Assembly (NCBI RefSeq): GCF_023898315.1
Contig: NC_064621.1
Span: 539,235,383-539,299,382, forward strand
DNA length: 64,000 bases
Source of the DNA: Schistocerca nitens
Taxonomy: Eukaryota > Arthropoda > Insecta > Orthoptera > Acrididae
Direction: 5' to 3'
The position numbers and the translations under genes are program-made. This document shows positions 1 to 10,644 of this stretch, piece by piece (position 1 is the first letter of the stretch; each line of letters opens with the position of its first letter). The notes under the pieces are model-generated. The model was not told the DNA's origin. It did no database searches and was given only the letters and a program-made list of their open reading frames with translations.

Positions 1-569
1 TTACCAAAGCCAATGAGGAGATCAAATGTTGCGAATTGTTCAAGCGCACATGGTCCACTGTTGCAGTCATGAGAATGATACGGAAGAACGGCTCTTGTGT
101 GTTTCACATATATTGTAGGTTAATCTGTGTGGCGAAAAACATCCTAAAAAGCATCATGAGTCACTTCTCGCACAAGCGACAATCGTGTGGCGGCTCCATT
201 GTCGTATGAAGACAATCATGCAGAATACAGTGATTAAGTTGTAGTAGCTTCTGGTGTTCGTTGCGGTCTTTTCTGAGGAAAACGCTTGCAGTGAAACTTA
301 GAATACAGGATTCTGTTATGACGTAATTTATTGTAACACAGGGACACAATTCGAATGCGTGTGCGCTAGACACTTGTTCACAGTTAACTCCAAACACCGA
401 AGCCAATCTTCTCGCCGGGGCTCAACTATTGACGAAAAAGTCTTATTATTTCGCTACCCGTGGTGGCATCCCCACGAAGTCAAATTTCAGTAGTCTGCTC
501 CTTGTACAACAACATCCTTGAATCTAAAGGTGCATGTGTCTGACCACATATAACCAAGCAACCATTTAG
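1..569. other. No recognised feature
   Basis: Mixed-composition sequence. Short open frames on both strands show no recognisable domain, and no SINE or transposon end is visible. Confidence 0.5.
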
Positions 570-632
570 GCTGGTATTGCGCTATCATATTTCTTTGTCA
601 AAGAAATATGATCAAATACTCGTCAAAATTCT

Positions 633-1311
633 TTGACAAAGATCTTTGATATGGCGCTAAAGAGGGGTATTACACTGCCATCATATTTTTCGTTGAAGTT
701 GAAGATGGCGGAAAACAACAACTTGTTACTAAGCGCTGCAGTTGCTTGTACCACAACTGCATTGTGTGTGCATTTGAAAGAGAAGCGGCGGGAAAAAAGG
801 AAACATACTTGGGTGAAGCCGTGGGCTTCACGTCGAGATGTTAGAAACATTCAGCAAACTTTTTTACAAGAGCTGCAAGTGGAGAACGTCAAGTCTTATA
901 TAAATTACTTACGAATGGATGAGACTGCATTTCATTATTTGCTCAATAAAGTGACTCCTCCAATTAAAAATCGGAATTCTCTTATACGGACCATAAGCCG
1001 CTTATTTTGCTCATTGCCCTCAGCCCCCTCCATACACCCCCCCCTCCACTCCCAGCAACCTAGAAAACTTGTCGGATAAGATGGCGCAGGGATTACAGTT
1101 CCGGGCGACGTTTCTGAGCAGCTGTCGTTATGTCGGAATTCACAAGACAGACTCACCATACCACTACCATTTCTTGCTACAGGAGTGAGTTATTCTAGCT
1201 TACAATACAGCAATCCATTTGCACAGAGCACATTAACCAAAACAATTCAAGAAACTTGGAAAGCGATTTATAAAGCAATGAAGGACGAATATCTGAAGAT
1301 AAATATATGTT
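633..1311 (+). pseudogene. Harbinger transposase (HARBI1-type) N-terminal half, interrupted
   Basis: The family cuts and pastes PIF/Harbinger elements through an RNase H-fold DDE nuclease. Visible here is the N-terminal region: WVKPWASRRD, then a YINYLRMDETAF stretch typical of the segment before the catalytic core. After the insertion the frame continues as FLATGVSYSSLQY and QETWKAIYKAMKDEYLK, which match the family's helix-turn-helix region. The insert plus one TSD is 162 bp, a multiple of three, so the host frame is the same on both sides. No DDE triad is encoded downstream; the frame runs into AT-rich non-coding sequence. The start at 633 is simply the first ATG of the open frame. Assignment by family resemblance, fairly sure. 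Confidence 0.6.
980..1132 (+). mobile_element. 153-bp short element with 9-bp TSD
   Basis: The insert is flanked by the perfect 9-bp duplication TCGGAATTC at 971-979 and 1133-1141, and it splits the Harbinger frame. It begins TCTTATACGG, contains a C-rich middle, and ends GTCGTTATG. It has no clear terminal inverted repeats and no tRNA-like boxes. A near-identical 157-bp copy is at 2091-2247. The family is not recognised; a 9-bp TSD is typical of Mutator-like elements but does not prove membership. Confidence 0.65.
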
Positions 1312-2090
1312 CAGCACACCCTATATTAGCAATAAAAACTATTTTTATTTTTTAGTAATTTAATTAATAGAATTAGTGTTCTGACAACTACAAACAATAA
1401 AAATTACGAAACAGATGGTGCACTATTTTTACTTGTAGCGTCCAGAGTTCAAAAATAGTAGAATGGAGAGCTAAGAATTTTTTCTATTTTAGAGTGGTTC
1501 CTTCTCCTCTACTCCGGCTTCCTGAAAAACTGCCTCTATGTTTGTAGATATAGAGGTGAATGGCTGTAGCTGCGATTGTGCATATGAAGCCGCCTGCAGC
1601 ATATCCCACCTGCCCATTAGCACACGATTAATAGTGTGCATCGGGAACCTTCCTCACCCCGAGTCAAAGCATGGTTATTGAAAAGAGTGGAATGAACACA
1701 CCACCTAAACTTCGAAGTCACGTTTACAAACACACTACAGACGTCAAATAGCTGTAGCGAAGCCAGCATTACAAGCAGCTACATTTCACACTGCAGTGAA
1801 CAGAAGACGAACGACTTTTATGAACAAATCTTCGGGGAGGCCCTAGATTTGACCATATTTCTTTGACAAAATGCGAGAATGACAAAGTTCCCTATTACAC
1901 TATCAAATTTCTTTGACATAAATATTTTACCAACTTTGACAAATAAATATGATAGCGTAATACCGGCGTCAATACTTGCGGAAGAGTGTTCGCAACAGTC
2001 GACCGCACAAGCGTCTAAAGTACAAGGAGTGACATAGATTAACAACGTGCGCATAGCTAAATTATTTGCGGTATCAAGAATTCCATGTTT

Positions 2091-2247
2091 TCTTATACGG
2101 ACCATAAGCCGCTTATTTTGCTCATTGCCCTCAGACCCCCTCCATACACCCCCCCCCCCTCCACTCCTAGCAACCTAGAAAACTTGTCGGATAAGATGGT
2201 GCAGGGATTACAGTTCCGGGCGACGTTTCTGAGCAGCTGTCGTTATG
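2091..2247 (+). repeat. Second copy of the 153-bp element
   Basis: Matches 980-1132 almost base for base, differing mainly by extra C residues in the central C tract. It lies outside the Harbinger element. I could not find a flanking duplication, so this may be an older copy or a fragment of a longer element. Confidence 0.7.
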
Positions 2248-2862
2248 AGGCGCGCTGCTGGCTCAACACACAACACTGCAGAATCTACTAAAGGGTTTTG
2301 AAAGTACTGTCGTCCTAGCCTAAGCAAAATTATTTGAACATTTAAGTAGCGTGCCGGCACTTGTAATCTGATTTCAGGCATTGTCGCCGGAGCTGGCATC
2401 GTCGCCAGAGCGGACACGAGGCAGTCAGCGTTTGTCGGGGCCCGTGTAAGCAGCTACATAGTGCCCTGTCGTAATATAAATCGTGTTATTCAGGAAGTGG
2501 TAACGATTCTGCTAATACTGAACTGCAATGTGGTTTGAATTTTCTGAAGAATCAGATAAAGTATTTTACAATGTTGTTTGGTCACTCAGTTCTTATCAAA
2601 ATATTTGTTACTGTATAATTGCAAAAATGAAGTAACATTACCAAAATGAACAGTGTTCTTTGTGTATACATGTATTTATCGACAGCTCGACGTCATTATT
2701 TGTGAACTTCATTGCAGTGCATGGGCGTAAAAATACCCTGAACTTTCTCGTACAATAATGAACAACCAATAATCAGATCTCGCCGCACACGTAATTTTAA
2801 CATTAATCAAATGTAAAGTTCAACTAGCTATTTTCATTTTCAAGTCTGTGGCACATAGACTA
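2248..2862. other. No recognised feature
   Basis: AT-rich intergenic-looking sequence between the 153-bp repeat and the Tc1-like element. Nothing recognised. Confidence 0.5.
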
Positions 2863-2992
2863 TTTGATCGAGAGTATCCGGACACCCCCCAGAAACATAC
2901 GTTTCTCATATTAGGTGTATTGTGCTGCCACCTACTGCCAGGTACTCCATATCAGCGACCTCTGTAGTCATTAGACATCGTGAGAGAGCAGC

Positions 2993-4252
2993 ATGGGGCG
3001 CTATGCGGAACTCACGGACTTTGAACGTGGTTAGGTGATTGGGTGTCACCTTTGTCATACGTCTATATATACCGAGCGAGGTGGCGCAGTGGTTAGACAC
3101 TGGACTCGCATTCGGGAGGACGACGGTTCAATCCCGCGTCCGGCCATCCTGATTTAGGTTTTCCGTGATCTCCCTAAATCGCTCCAGGCAAATGCCGGGA
3201 TGGTTCCTTTGAAAGGGCACGGCCGACATCCTTCCCTAATCCGATGAGACCGATGACCTCACTGTCTGGTCTCCTTCCCCATACAACCCAACCCCAACCC
3301 ATACGTCTATACATGAGATTTCCACACTCCTAAACATCCCTATATCCACTGTTTCCATTGTGATTGTGAAGTGGAAACCTGAAGTGACACGTACTGCACA
3401 AAAGCGTACAGGCCGACCTCGTCTGTTGACTGACAGAGACCGCCGACAGTTGAAGAGGGTCGCAATGTGTAATACGCAGACATCTATCCAGACAATCACA
3501 CAGGCATTACAAACTGTATCAGGATTCACTGCACGTACTATGACAGTTAGGTGGGAAGTGAGAAAACTTGTATTTCATAGTCGAGCGGCTGCTCATAAGC
3601 CACACATCACGTCGGTATATGGCAAACGACGCCTCGTTTGGTGTAAGGAGCGTAAACATTGGACGATTGGACAGTGCAAAAACGTCGCGTGGAGTGACGA
3701 ATGACGGTACACAATGTGGCGATCCGATGGCAGGGTGTGGGTATGGCGAATGCCCGGTGAACGTCATCTGCCAGCGTGTGTAGTGCCAACAGTAAAATTC
3801 GGAGACGGTGGTGTTATGGTGTGGTCGTGTTTTTCATGGAGAGGGCTTGCAGCCCTTGCTGTTTTGCGTGGCACTGTGGCACTATCACAGCGCAGGCCTA
3901 CATTGATGTTTTAAGCACATTCTTGCTTCCCATTATTGAAGACCAATTCGGGGATGGCGATTGCATCTTTCAACACGATCGAGTACCTATTCATAATGCA
4001 CGCCCTGTGGCGCAGTGGCTACACGACAATAACATCCCTGTAATGGACTGGCCTGCACAGAGGACCTGAATCCTATAGAACACCTTAGGGATGTCTTGGA
4101 ATGCCGACTTCGTGCTAGGCCTCACCGACCGACATCGATACCACTCCTCAGTGCAGCGTGAAGAATGGGCTACCATTCCCCAAAAAACCTTCCAGTACCT
4201 AATTGAACGCATGTCTGCGAGAGTGGAAGTTGTCAAGGCTGAGGGTGGGTGA
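2993..4252 (+). pseudogene. Tc1-like transposase relic of element A
   Basis: The N-terminus MGRYAELTDFERG starts at 2993 and is broken by a stop and then by a SINE. The second helix-turn-helix (RTAQKRTGRPRLLTDRDRRQ onward) lies in 3360-3704. That frame ends at WSDE, the first catalytic aspartate block, in a TGA. Downstream, other frames carry VWSCFSWRGLAAL and FQHDRVPIHNA (second catalytic D) ending at DWPAQRT with a stop where PDLNPIEH should follow. Several frameshifts make it inactive. The Tc1 family cuts and pastes at TA sites. Confidence 0.75.
3068..3299 (+). repeat. SINE, family 5 (tRNA-derived), in element A
   Basis: Starts with a tRNA-like head (GGTGGCGCAGTGGTTAGAC as A box region, GGTTCAATCCC as B box), then a CGTCCGGCCATCCTGATTTA body, and ends in a C/A-rich tail. 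The 12-bp duplication CATACGTCTATA is at 3056-3067 and 3300-3311. Confidence 0.85.
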
Positions 4253-4344
4253 ACGCCGTATTGAATTCCAGCATTACCGATGGAGGGCGCCACGAACTTG
4301 TAAGACATTTTCAACCAGGTGTCCGGATACCCTTTGATCACATA

Positions 4345-5159
4345 CTGTAATCTGGAACTCGTCTCGCGACCTATGCAGTTAATATTTCGAGATATGATTT
4401 GTTGTGGTGTGTGGAAAGTGAACGGTTGCAGCCTATGTACCATCGAAGGGTGAGTGGCTGATACAAACTGTCTCGTGCTCTAGTTCGACATTCGTAAATA
4501 TGCAAATGTATCTCGCACATATTATTTCGTAATGCATCATGTACAGCTATTGGCAACACGGTCAAAAATCTTTATAAAAACTTTATCGAAATATATAGTT
4601 AAGTGCGAGGGGTGATTATAGGGTCCTGATCACGAGTTTGAGATAAGAGACGCACTTTGTTTCCAGCTCAATGAAAACAACACGAAAACGTTTGATAAAT
4701 CCGCTGTGATAGCGCGGAATGTGGCTAGACTACCAGATCAGGACCTAGCGCTCGTCAATGTGGCACTCTGTGTGTGCGCCGCCTGACCAGAGCATCTACA
4801 TAAGACAGCTAAAATCTGGGCGCTAGCGATGATCTGCGCCACTGAGGAAGTGCCAGGCATCGTTGTAGTTGCCAGTGACCCACAGTTCACAACGGACGAG
4901 TTCCATTCCTTTTGTCAAAGTATCGACAAAACGTATCGGGCCACTGCTCCTTTTCTTCTTGCAGTGAACTCTGAAAAATAGCGGTTTGGTCAGAACACTC
5001 TTGGCCTGAATGAACAAAATTATGTCGGTCACTTTAGAGAAAGATCTGAGACGCAGTCTCACTTTACCTAAATCCAGCACCTTACACGACCTTGTTTCAG
5101 CCGGATGCTGCACAGGTCTCCAACGTTTCAGTCTCCTGCCTCCAACCCAGTGGGCCCAG
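4345..5159. other. No recognised feature
   Basis: Short open frames only. Nothing recognised on either strand. Confidence 0.4.
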
Positions 5160-6065
5160 ATCTCACAGCCACAGTCGAGTAACTCTACGGGCTATCTAGT
5201 GTGCGCTTTAACTGATGGCTACACGAAGTGGTGGATTCAGAGTCGAGATGTCAAACAAAAACACATCGAGTAACATCGCGTTAAACTCCAGCCACGTCAG
5301 GTAAATAATGTTACGGCATTAAAACATCCCACCTTAGACCATCACCAATGCCGTTTATGCCTCCCAGCTGTCCTAAAGCAGACTGCAGTTACACAGACTT
5401 CCAAACACTACCTACTGGCCGGCGGCTGTGGCAGAGCGGTTCTAGGCGCTGCAGTCCGGAACCGCGCTGCTGCTACGGTCGCAGGTTCGAATCCTGCCTC
5501 GGGCATGGATGTGTGTGATGTCCTTAGGTTAGTTATGTTTAATTAGTTCTAAGTGTAGGGGACTGATAACCTCAGATGTTCAGTCCCATACTGCTTAGAG
5601 CCATTTGAACCATTTGAACTATCTACTGAAGCAACTTGCCTCTACCCACAGTTGGGCATGGTTACCACCCTTCTCTGCACTATATGATCACGACACAAAC
5701 AACCGCCATACGCAATAATGAACTGTAGGAGGTGGGGGGGGGGGGGGCTTTGGTGGTCAAAACACTGATCCCAGTTCAGGAAGTCCCTTCTCCAATGGAA
5801 CAACAAGTCTCTGAGTCCAAGCCCATACCAGAAATTGTCGCGGATCCCTTGGCAGGGATGTCTGTCTCCCCTACCCTTTCGTCGCCGGACGCCGTTCCGC
5901 ACCGGGAACACAAGAGGGAGGGGATCTAACATGCTGCCACTCCATCGATATTGAGACAGACTCTGAGCGAGGCAGCGAAATTATTTGTGTGTAAACAAGT
6001 TCTACTTCTGGCCGCAGCGAATCCAGGGGTCACAACTCACTCGTCACTTGGGCATGACTGTTAGC
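5160..6065 (+). pseudogene. Possible Ty3/gypsy pol C-terminal tail, SINE-split
   Basis: Around 5205-5300 the + strand reads TDGYTKWW and, after a few codons, KQKHIE, stop, HRVKLQPR. This resembles the end of gypsy integrases, where a chromo-like tail closes with an RHxxQLR motif. After the SINE, 5732-5929 gives a Pro/Ser-rich tail (PSPMEQQVSESKPIPEI, SVSPTLSSPDAVPHREH), the composition usual for these pol tails, and the neighbouring frame goes on as HSIDIETDSE. No protease, RT or RNase H is present. A poly-G run interrupts the sequence at 5733-5748. An alternative is a chance low-complexity frame. Confidence 0.3.
5418..5617 (+). repeat. SINE, family 1 (locust tRNA-derived)
   Basis: Full-length. 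The tRNA-like head has GGTTCGAATCC as B box, followed by the body GATGTCCTTAGGTTAGTTA and the tail CTTAGAGCCATTTGAACC. The flanking duplication ACTAcCTACTG/ACTAtCTACTG (5407-5417 and 5618-5628) has one mismatch. Confidence 0.85.
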
Positions 6066-6187
6066 CTGTAAATAAGTAAATAAATAAATACCCGCCACAA
6101 TGGGCGGCAGTGTTTCATTTATTGAAGCCACATGCTCGCCGACTCTCGAACATAGCTGTTATTTTCCTATCTGGACCTGGGCGTTGA

Positions 6188-6323
6188 AATGGTTCAAATG
6201 GCTCTAAGCACTATGGGACTTCTGAGGTCATCAGTCCCCTAGACTTAGAACTACTTAAACCTAACTAACCTAAGGACATCACACACATCTATGCCTGAGG
6301 CAGGATTCGAACCTGCCACCGTA
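6188..6323 (-). repeat. SINE family 1, 5'-truncated
   Basis: Reverse copy that stops within the B box of the tRNA head. It is flanked by a perfect 14-bp duplication GACCTGGGCGTTGA at 6174-6187 and 6324-6337. The truncation is therefore original to the insertion event, as expected for target-primed reverse transcription. Confidence 0.9.
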
Positions 6324-6574
6324 GACCTGGGCGTTGATTTAGATTTTCTGTAGGAGTGTGTGTTGCTGCGTACGACGAGTTTGCTTTTAGTTCATCGGTA
6401 CTGATTTGAACTCACGTCAGTTGCACACACAACATTCGTTCTCTACTGCGTTTTCAGCTCTCTACTTAGCATCAGACCTGTTTTCTGTACACTATGTGGT
6501 TCGCAGCGGTGACCTGCCTAGTTACTATCAGGTTACAACACTAAAATGAATCGTTTAAATAATGCCGCAACTTC

Positions 6575-7348
6575 ATTTCATGCGAATCATTCAACGAAAC
6601 GTCATCGATATTGGCTTTCGTAGCCGAAGGCCGACTCGTGCACACTTGCTGACTGCAAGACACAAAGCTTTACGCCTCGCCTGGACCCGTCATCACCGAC
6701 CTTGGGCTGTTGATGACTGGAAACGTTGCCTCGTCTGACAAGTCTCGTTTCAAATTGTATCGAGTGGATGGATGTGTATGTGTATGGAGACAATCTCATG
6801 AATCCATGGACCTTGCATGTCAGCAGGAGACTGTTCAAGGTGATGGTGGTTCTATAATGGCGTGGGGCATGTACAGTTGGAGCGATACGCGACCCCTGAC
6901 ATCTCTAGATGCAACTCAAGAGGTGAAACTTGCATAAGCATCCTGTCAGATCACCTGCATCCATTCATGACCATTGTGCATTGCGACGGACTTGGGCAAT
7001 TCCAGCAGGACAGTGCGACACCCCAAACGTTCAGAATTGCTACAGAGTGCCTCGAGGAAAACTCTTCTGCGTTTAAACACTTGCACTAGTCACCAGACTC
7101 CGAAGAAATGAACATTACTGAGCATATCTGGGATGCCTTGCAACGTGCTGTTCCGAGGAGATCTCCACCCCCTTGTACTCTCACAGATTTATGGACAACC
7201 CTGCAGAATTAATGGTGTCAATTCTCTCCAGCACTACTTCAGACGTTAGCCGAGTCCATGCCACGTCGCGTTGCGGCACTTAATTGTGCTCGCGGGGGCC
7301 CTACGCGATATTAGGCACGTGTACCAGTTGCTTTGGGTGTTCATTGTA
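6575..7348 (+). pseudogene. Tc1-like relic, family G, 5'-truncated
   Basis: Matches the transposase and 3' end of the elements at 15153-21370 and 55178-56550. Recognisable blocks are the IQRNVIDIGFRSRRP-like second DNA-binding region near 6590, VWRQSHESMDLACQQETVQG near 6775, and FQQDSATPQTF (second catalytic D) near 7000. The first DNA-binding domain and left terminal repeat are missing. Multiple frameshifts and a stop before the third catalytic block make it inactive. It ends near the decayed right terminus about 7348. Confidence 0.7.
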
Positions 7349-7398
7349 TAAGTATCGACATGTAGGGATTGGTGTGGCGTTCGTGTCTTTGTGAATCT

Positions 7399-7711
7399 CA
7401 TTCTGGAAACATCCCCCAGGCTGTGGCTAAGCCATGTCTCCGCAGTATCCTTTCTTTCAGGAGTGCTAGTTCTGCAAGGTTCGCAGGAGAGCTTCTGTAA
7501 AGTTTGGAAGGTAGGAGACGAGATACTGGCAGAAGTAAAGCTGTGAGGACCGGGCGTGAGTCGTGCTTCGGTAGCTCAGACGGTAGAGCACTTGCCCGCG
7601 AAAGGCAAAGGTCCCGAGTTCGAGTCTCGGTCGGGCACACAGTTTTAATCTGCCAGGAAGTTTCATATCAGCGCACACTCCGCTGCAGAGTGAAAATCTC
7701 ATTATGCCATT
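7399..7711 (+). repeat. tRNA-headed repeat (family 7)
   Basis: Contains a tRNA-like core at about 7566-7642 (GGTAGCTCAGACGGTAGAGC as D-arm/A box and GAGTTCGAGTCTC as B box). The flanks (ATCCCCCAGGCTGTGGCTAA and CGCTGCAGAGTGAAAATCTC) recur at 43838-44060 and 58773-59272. The recurring flanks show it is a dispersed repeat and not a single-copy tRNA gene. Confidence 0.75.
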
Positions 7712-8610
7712 TATTGTTTGTCACCTTCTATTACGGTAGTGCCGCCTCGTTTTCTTATTCCATTTACTGGCGTCACTAACTTCCTGCCTTACTTGCCCGT
7801 GAGCTGCAGCAGCAGCGCGTATCAATAAGTGCACTGTCGTACCACCTCTGGAGCGACCGATAGTATTTCTGGGTAGTTGTGTGTCTGGCAGTTCGGTTTG
7901 AGTCGGACCAGCAGTGCAGTCGGGACGCAGCAGGAGTGCAGTAAGGGATGGAGCCCCAGCGAGGTCCGCACAGCCAGTACCAGTGGGAACGACCGTTGGT
8001 TGGTTGTTCGGTCAGTCGACCCAATGGCGACGTGTATTTGGGTCGGTTCCTTCCTGTGCAGAGATGTTGGTTGTGTTCCCTCTGCATGGTTGGGTCTGAG
8101 CCAGTGTCCCTGGGACGTCGTCCGTTCGAAGGAAGTCAGTGAGTTGGAGACGCACCAGCAGTACAGTCGCGACAGAGCAGCAGTCGCGGACAGACCAGCA
8201 GTCCAGTCGGTCGGTTGACGTGGAGCAGCAAGCAAGCCCCCGTCGCGTAGAGTCGGGTTGGAGCCACTGGCGGCGCGCGGTTGGAGTGTGAAGTGCTGCC
8301 TGCGACTGCTACGAAGTTCGTCGCCCACCGATCTTGGACATGGAAGTTGAGTCCTCGCGTAACTTACTATCCAGCCTCAACTGTTTAAATTTCTTCATTT
8401 GCTTCTGTGTGTCGTTGTATTGAAACCTTGTTGCCGTTTTGCTGGCTGCATCGAGCGGAATTGATTTGGTTGATTGGTCGATCGGCTGTCTGTCGTTAAA
8501 ATTAAAATTTAAAACACTTCTTATTGCTTAATATGCTGCCTCCACCCGAGTTCCATTAAAACTAAAGTGCTAAGGCCTTCAGCCTGTTTACATTGAAGAT
8601 TTAGCAAATA

Positions 8611-10032
8611 CACTCCTGGAAATTGAAATAAGAACACCGTGAATTCATTGTCCCAGGAAGGAGAAACTTTATTGACACATTCCTGGGGTCAGATACATCA
8701 CATGATCACACTGACAGAACCACAGGCACATAGACACAGGCAACAGAGCATGCACAATGTCGGCACTAGTACAGTGTATATCCACCTTTCGCAGCAATGC
8801 AGGCTGCTATTCTCCCATGGAGACGATCGTAGAGATGCTGGATGTAGTCCTGTGGAACGGCTTGCCATGCCATTTCCACCTGGCGCCTCAGTTGGACCAG
8901 CGTTCGTGCTGGACGTGCAGACCGCGTGAGACGACGCTTCATCCAGTCCCAAACATGCTCAATGGGGGACAGATCCGGAGATCTTGCTGGCCAGGGTAGT
9001 TGACTTACACCTTCTAGAGCACGTTGGGTGGCACGGGATACATGCGGACGTGCATTGTCCTGTTGGAACAGCAAGTTCCCTTGCCGGTCTAGGAATGGTA
9101 GAACGATGGGTTCGATGACGGTTTGGATGTACCGTGCACTATTCAGTGTCCCCTCGACGATCACCAGTGGTGTACGGCCAGTGTAGGAGATCGCTCACCA
9201 CACCATGATGCCGGGTGTTGGCCCTGTGTGCCTCGGTCGTACGCAGTCCTGATTGTGGCGCTCACCTGCACGGCGCCAAACACGCATACGACCATCATTG
9301 GCACCAAGGCAGAAGCGACTCTCATCGCTGAAGACGACACGTCTCCATTCGTCCCTCCATTCACGCCTGTCGCGACACCACTGGAGGCGGGCTGCACGAT
9401 GTTGGGGCGTGAGCGGAAGACGGCCTAACGGTGTGCGGGACCGTAGCCCAGGTTCATGGAGACGGTTGCGAATGGTCCTCGCCGATACCCCAGGAGCAAC
9501 AGTGTCCCTAATTTGCTGGGAAGTGGCGGTGCGGTCCCCTACGGCACTGCGTAGGATCCTACGGTCTTGGCGTGCATCCGTGCGTCGCTGCGGTCCGGTC
9601 CCAGGTCGACGGGCACGTGCACCTTCCGCCGACCACTGGCGACAACATCGATGTACTGTGGAGACCTCACGCCCCACGTGTTGAGCAATTCGGCGGTACG
9701 TCCACCCGGCCTCCCGCATGCCCACTATACGCCCTCGCTCAAAGTCCGTCAACTGCACATACGGTTCACGTCCACGCTGTCGCGGCATGCTACCAGTGTT
9801 AAAGACTGCGATGGAGCTCCGTATGCCACGGCAAACTGGCTGACACTGACGGCGGCGGTGCACAAATGCTGCGCAGCTAGCGCCATTCGACGGCCAACAC
9901 CGCGGTTCCTGGTGTGTCCGCTGTGCCGTGCGTGTGATCATTGCTTGTACAGCCCTCTCGCAGTGTCCGGAGCAAGTATGGTGGGTCTGACACACCGGTG
10001 TCAATGTGTTCTTTTTTCCATTTCCAGGAGTG
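8611..10032 (-). mobile_element. Tc1-like transposon (element E), nearly intact
   Basis: TA at 8609-8610 and 10033-10034 flank matching termini. The left reads CACTCCTGGAAATTGAAATA and the right, on the other strand, reads CACTCCTGGAAATGGAAAAA. The length of 1422 bp is usual for Tc1. It is inserted in an LTR-like sequence, and its only clear coding lesion is one stop codon. Confidence 0.9.
8766..9788 (-). pseudogene. Tc1-like transposase (element E), single nonsense codon
   Basis: The frame runs 340 codons from MPRQRGREP (9788) to GGYTLY plus stop (8766). A helix-turn-helix is at residues ~14-55 (LTDFERGRIVGM, REVSTVHRCCRQW), a GRPR-like linker follows, and a second DNA-binding region is near 95-120. 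The catalytic blocks are VVFSDESRFCLG (D), FQQDNARPH (D) and PDLSPIEHVWDWM (E). There is one in-frame TGA directly after GIMVW, where the family has Gly. The second D and the E are separated by 32 residues, not the usual 34. Length otherwise matches the family (~340 aa). The ATG at 9788 is chosen because upstream codons do not look like Tc1. Confidence 0.9.
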
Positions 10033-10435
10033 TATTATTGGGTAACACCTCCAGAAGAACCTTTTATGTCAATTTCTTACTTAGGCCTTGCGTCTTGTAT
10101 TTTGAGTGTGGCCTTCAGCCGCTTTAAAGTTAATCAAAGGAGATCCATTACAACTTCGGGTGTTTTGCATTCTTGTGTAATATTGTGTGTGAACAAATAA
10201 ATCTTGTATGTTGAGTGCAATTGAAAGCAACCTCATTTTGGCCCCTTTCCACAACCTAACCCGCTGTGGCCTGCTAGCGCTGGCGTTTTAAGCATGTCCG
10301 TCGATAACCACAGTTATGTAATGGTGATCCAAGTTCATGACAACGGGTGTCCCCATATCGCAAATTAACACAGAAGTTTCGCGCTAATTCAAGTGAGAAA
10401 CACCCGTGTACTAGCCGTATGGTCCTGATTTCTCA

Positions 10436-10632
10436 AATGGTTCAAATGGCTCTGAGCACTATGGGACTCAACTGCTGTGGTCATCAGTCCCCTAGAACTT
10501 AGAACTACTTAAACCTAACTAACCTAAGGACATCACACACAGCCATGCCCGAGGCGGGATTCGAACCTGCGACCGTAGCAGTCGCACGGTTCCGGACTGC
10601 GCGCCTAGAACCGCGAGACCACCGCGGCCGGC
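10436..10632 (-). repeat. SINE family 1, full-length
   Basis: Reverse copy with complete head and tail. The 12-bp duplication CCTGATTTCTCA is at 10424-10435 and 10633-10644. Confidence 0.9.
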
Positions 10633-10644
10633 CCTGATTTCTCA

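Larger units (their letters stand above)
570..1967 (+). mobile_element. PIF/Harbinger-like DNA transposon, deleted
   Basis: Imperfect terminal inverted repeats run from about 570-606 on the left, and from about 1937-1967 reading inward on the other strand. Both carry a GGTATTxCGCTATCATATTT core followed by a TTTGTCAAAG motif. Between them is the N-terminal half of a Harbinger transposase on the + strand. The DDE catalytic half is absent, so the copy is non-autonomous. A 153-bp foreign element lies inside it (980-1132). On the - strand, 1617-1489 can be read as a 42-aa frame that could be the tail of the second (Myb/MADF-type) Harbinger protein; this is a guess. I could not confirm a 3-bp TSD. 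Confidence 0.6.
2863..4342 (+). mobile_element. Tc1-like transposon (element A) with nested SINE
   Basis: TA dinucleotides at 2861-2862 and 4343-4344 flank matching ends: TTTGATCGAGAGTATCCGGA on the left and, read on the other strand, TGTGATCAAAGGGTATCCGG on the right. The terminal repeat is about 25 bp. The interior encodes a decayed Tc1 transposase on the + strand and contains a 232-bp SINE at 3068-3299. Confidence 0.8.
7716..10262 (+). repeat. Probable retrotransposon LTR, split by a Tc1 element
   Basis: With the Tc1 element 8611-10032 removed, the flanks read as one GC-rich then AT-rich sequence. They show repeated ACCAGCAG-type words, paired GGCCTTCAGCC words on either side (about 8573 and 10111), and an AATAAATCTTGTATG polyadenylation-like site near 10196. 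This layout resembles locust gypsy-type LTRs as I recall them. No LTR partner, primer-binding site or gag/pol is seen in the window, so solo LTR status and the exact ends are guesses. Confidence 0.35.

Noticed and set aside
4823..5113. 96-aa reverse frame as a possible gene
   Set aside because: No recognisable domain, no conserved context. Left unannotated.
7566..7642. Possible functional tRNA gene (D-arm, anticodon stem and B box look good)
   Set aside because: The same core recurs at 43898-43972 and in 59195-59260 inside repeats with shared flanks, and at 43838 it lies within a 12-bp TSD. It is a tRNA-derived repeat.
7822..8328. 168-aa reverse frame and overlapping + frames in GC-rich sequence
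   Set aside because: They lie in a region better read as an LTR-like non-coding sequence; overlapping frames on both strands reflect GC content.
9253..10127. Long + strand frames (143 and 186 aa) over element E
   Set aside because: They are antisense shadows of the Tc1 transposase on the - strand.
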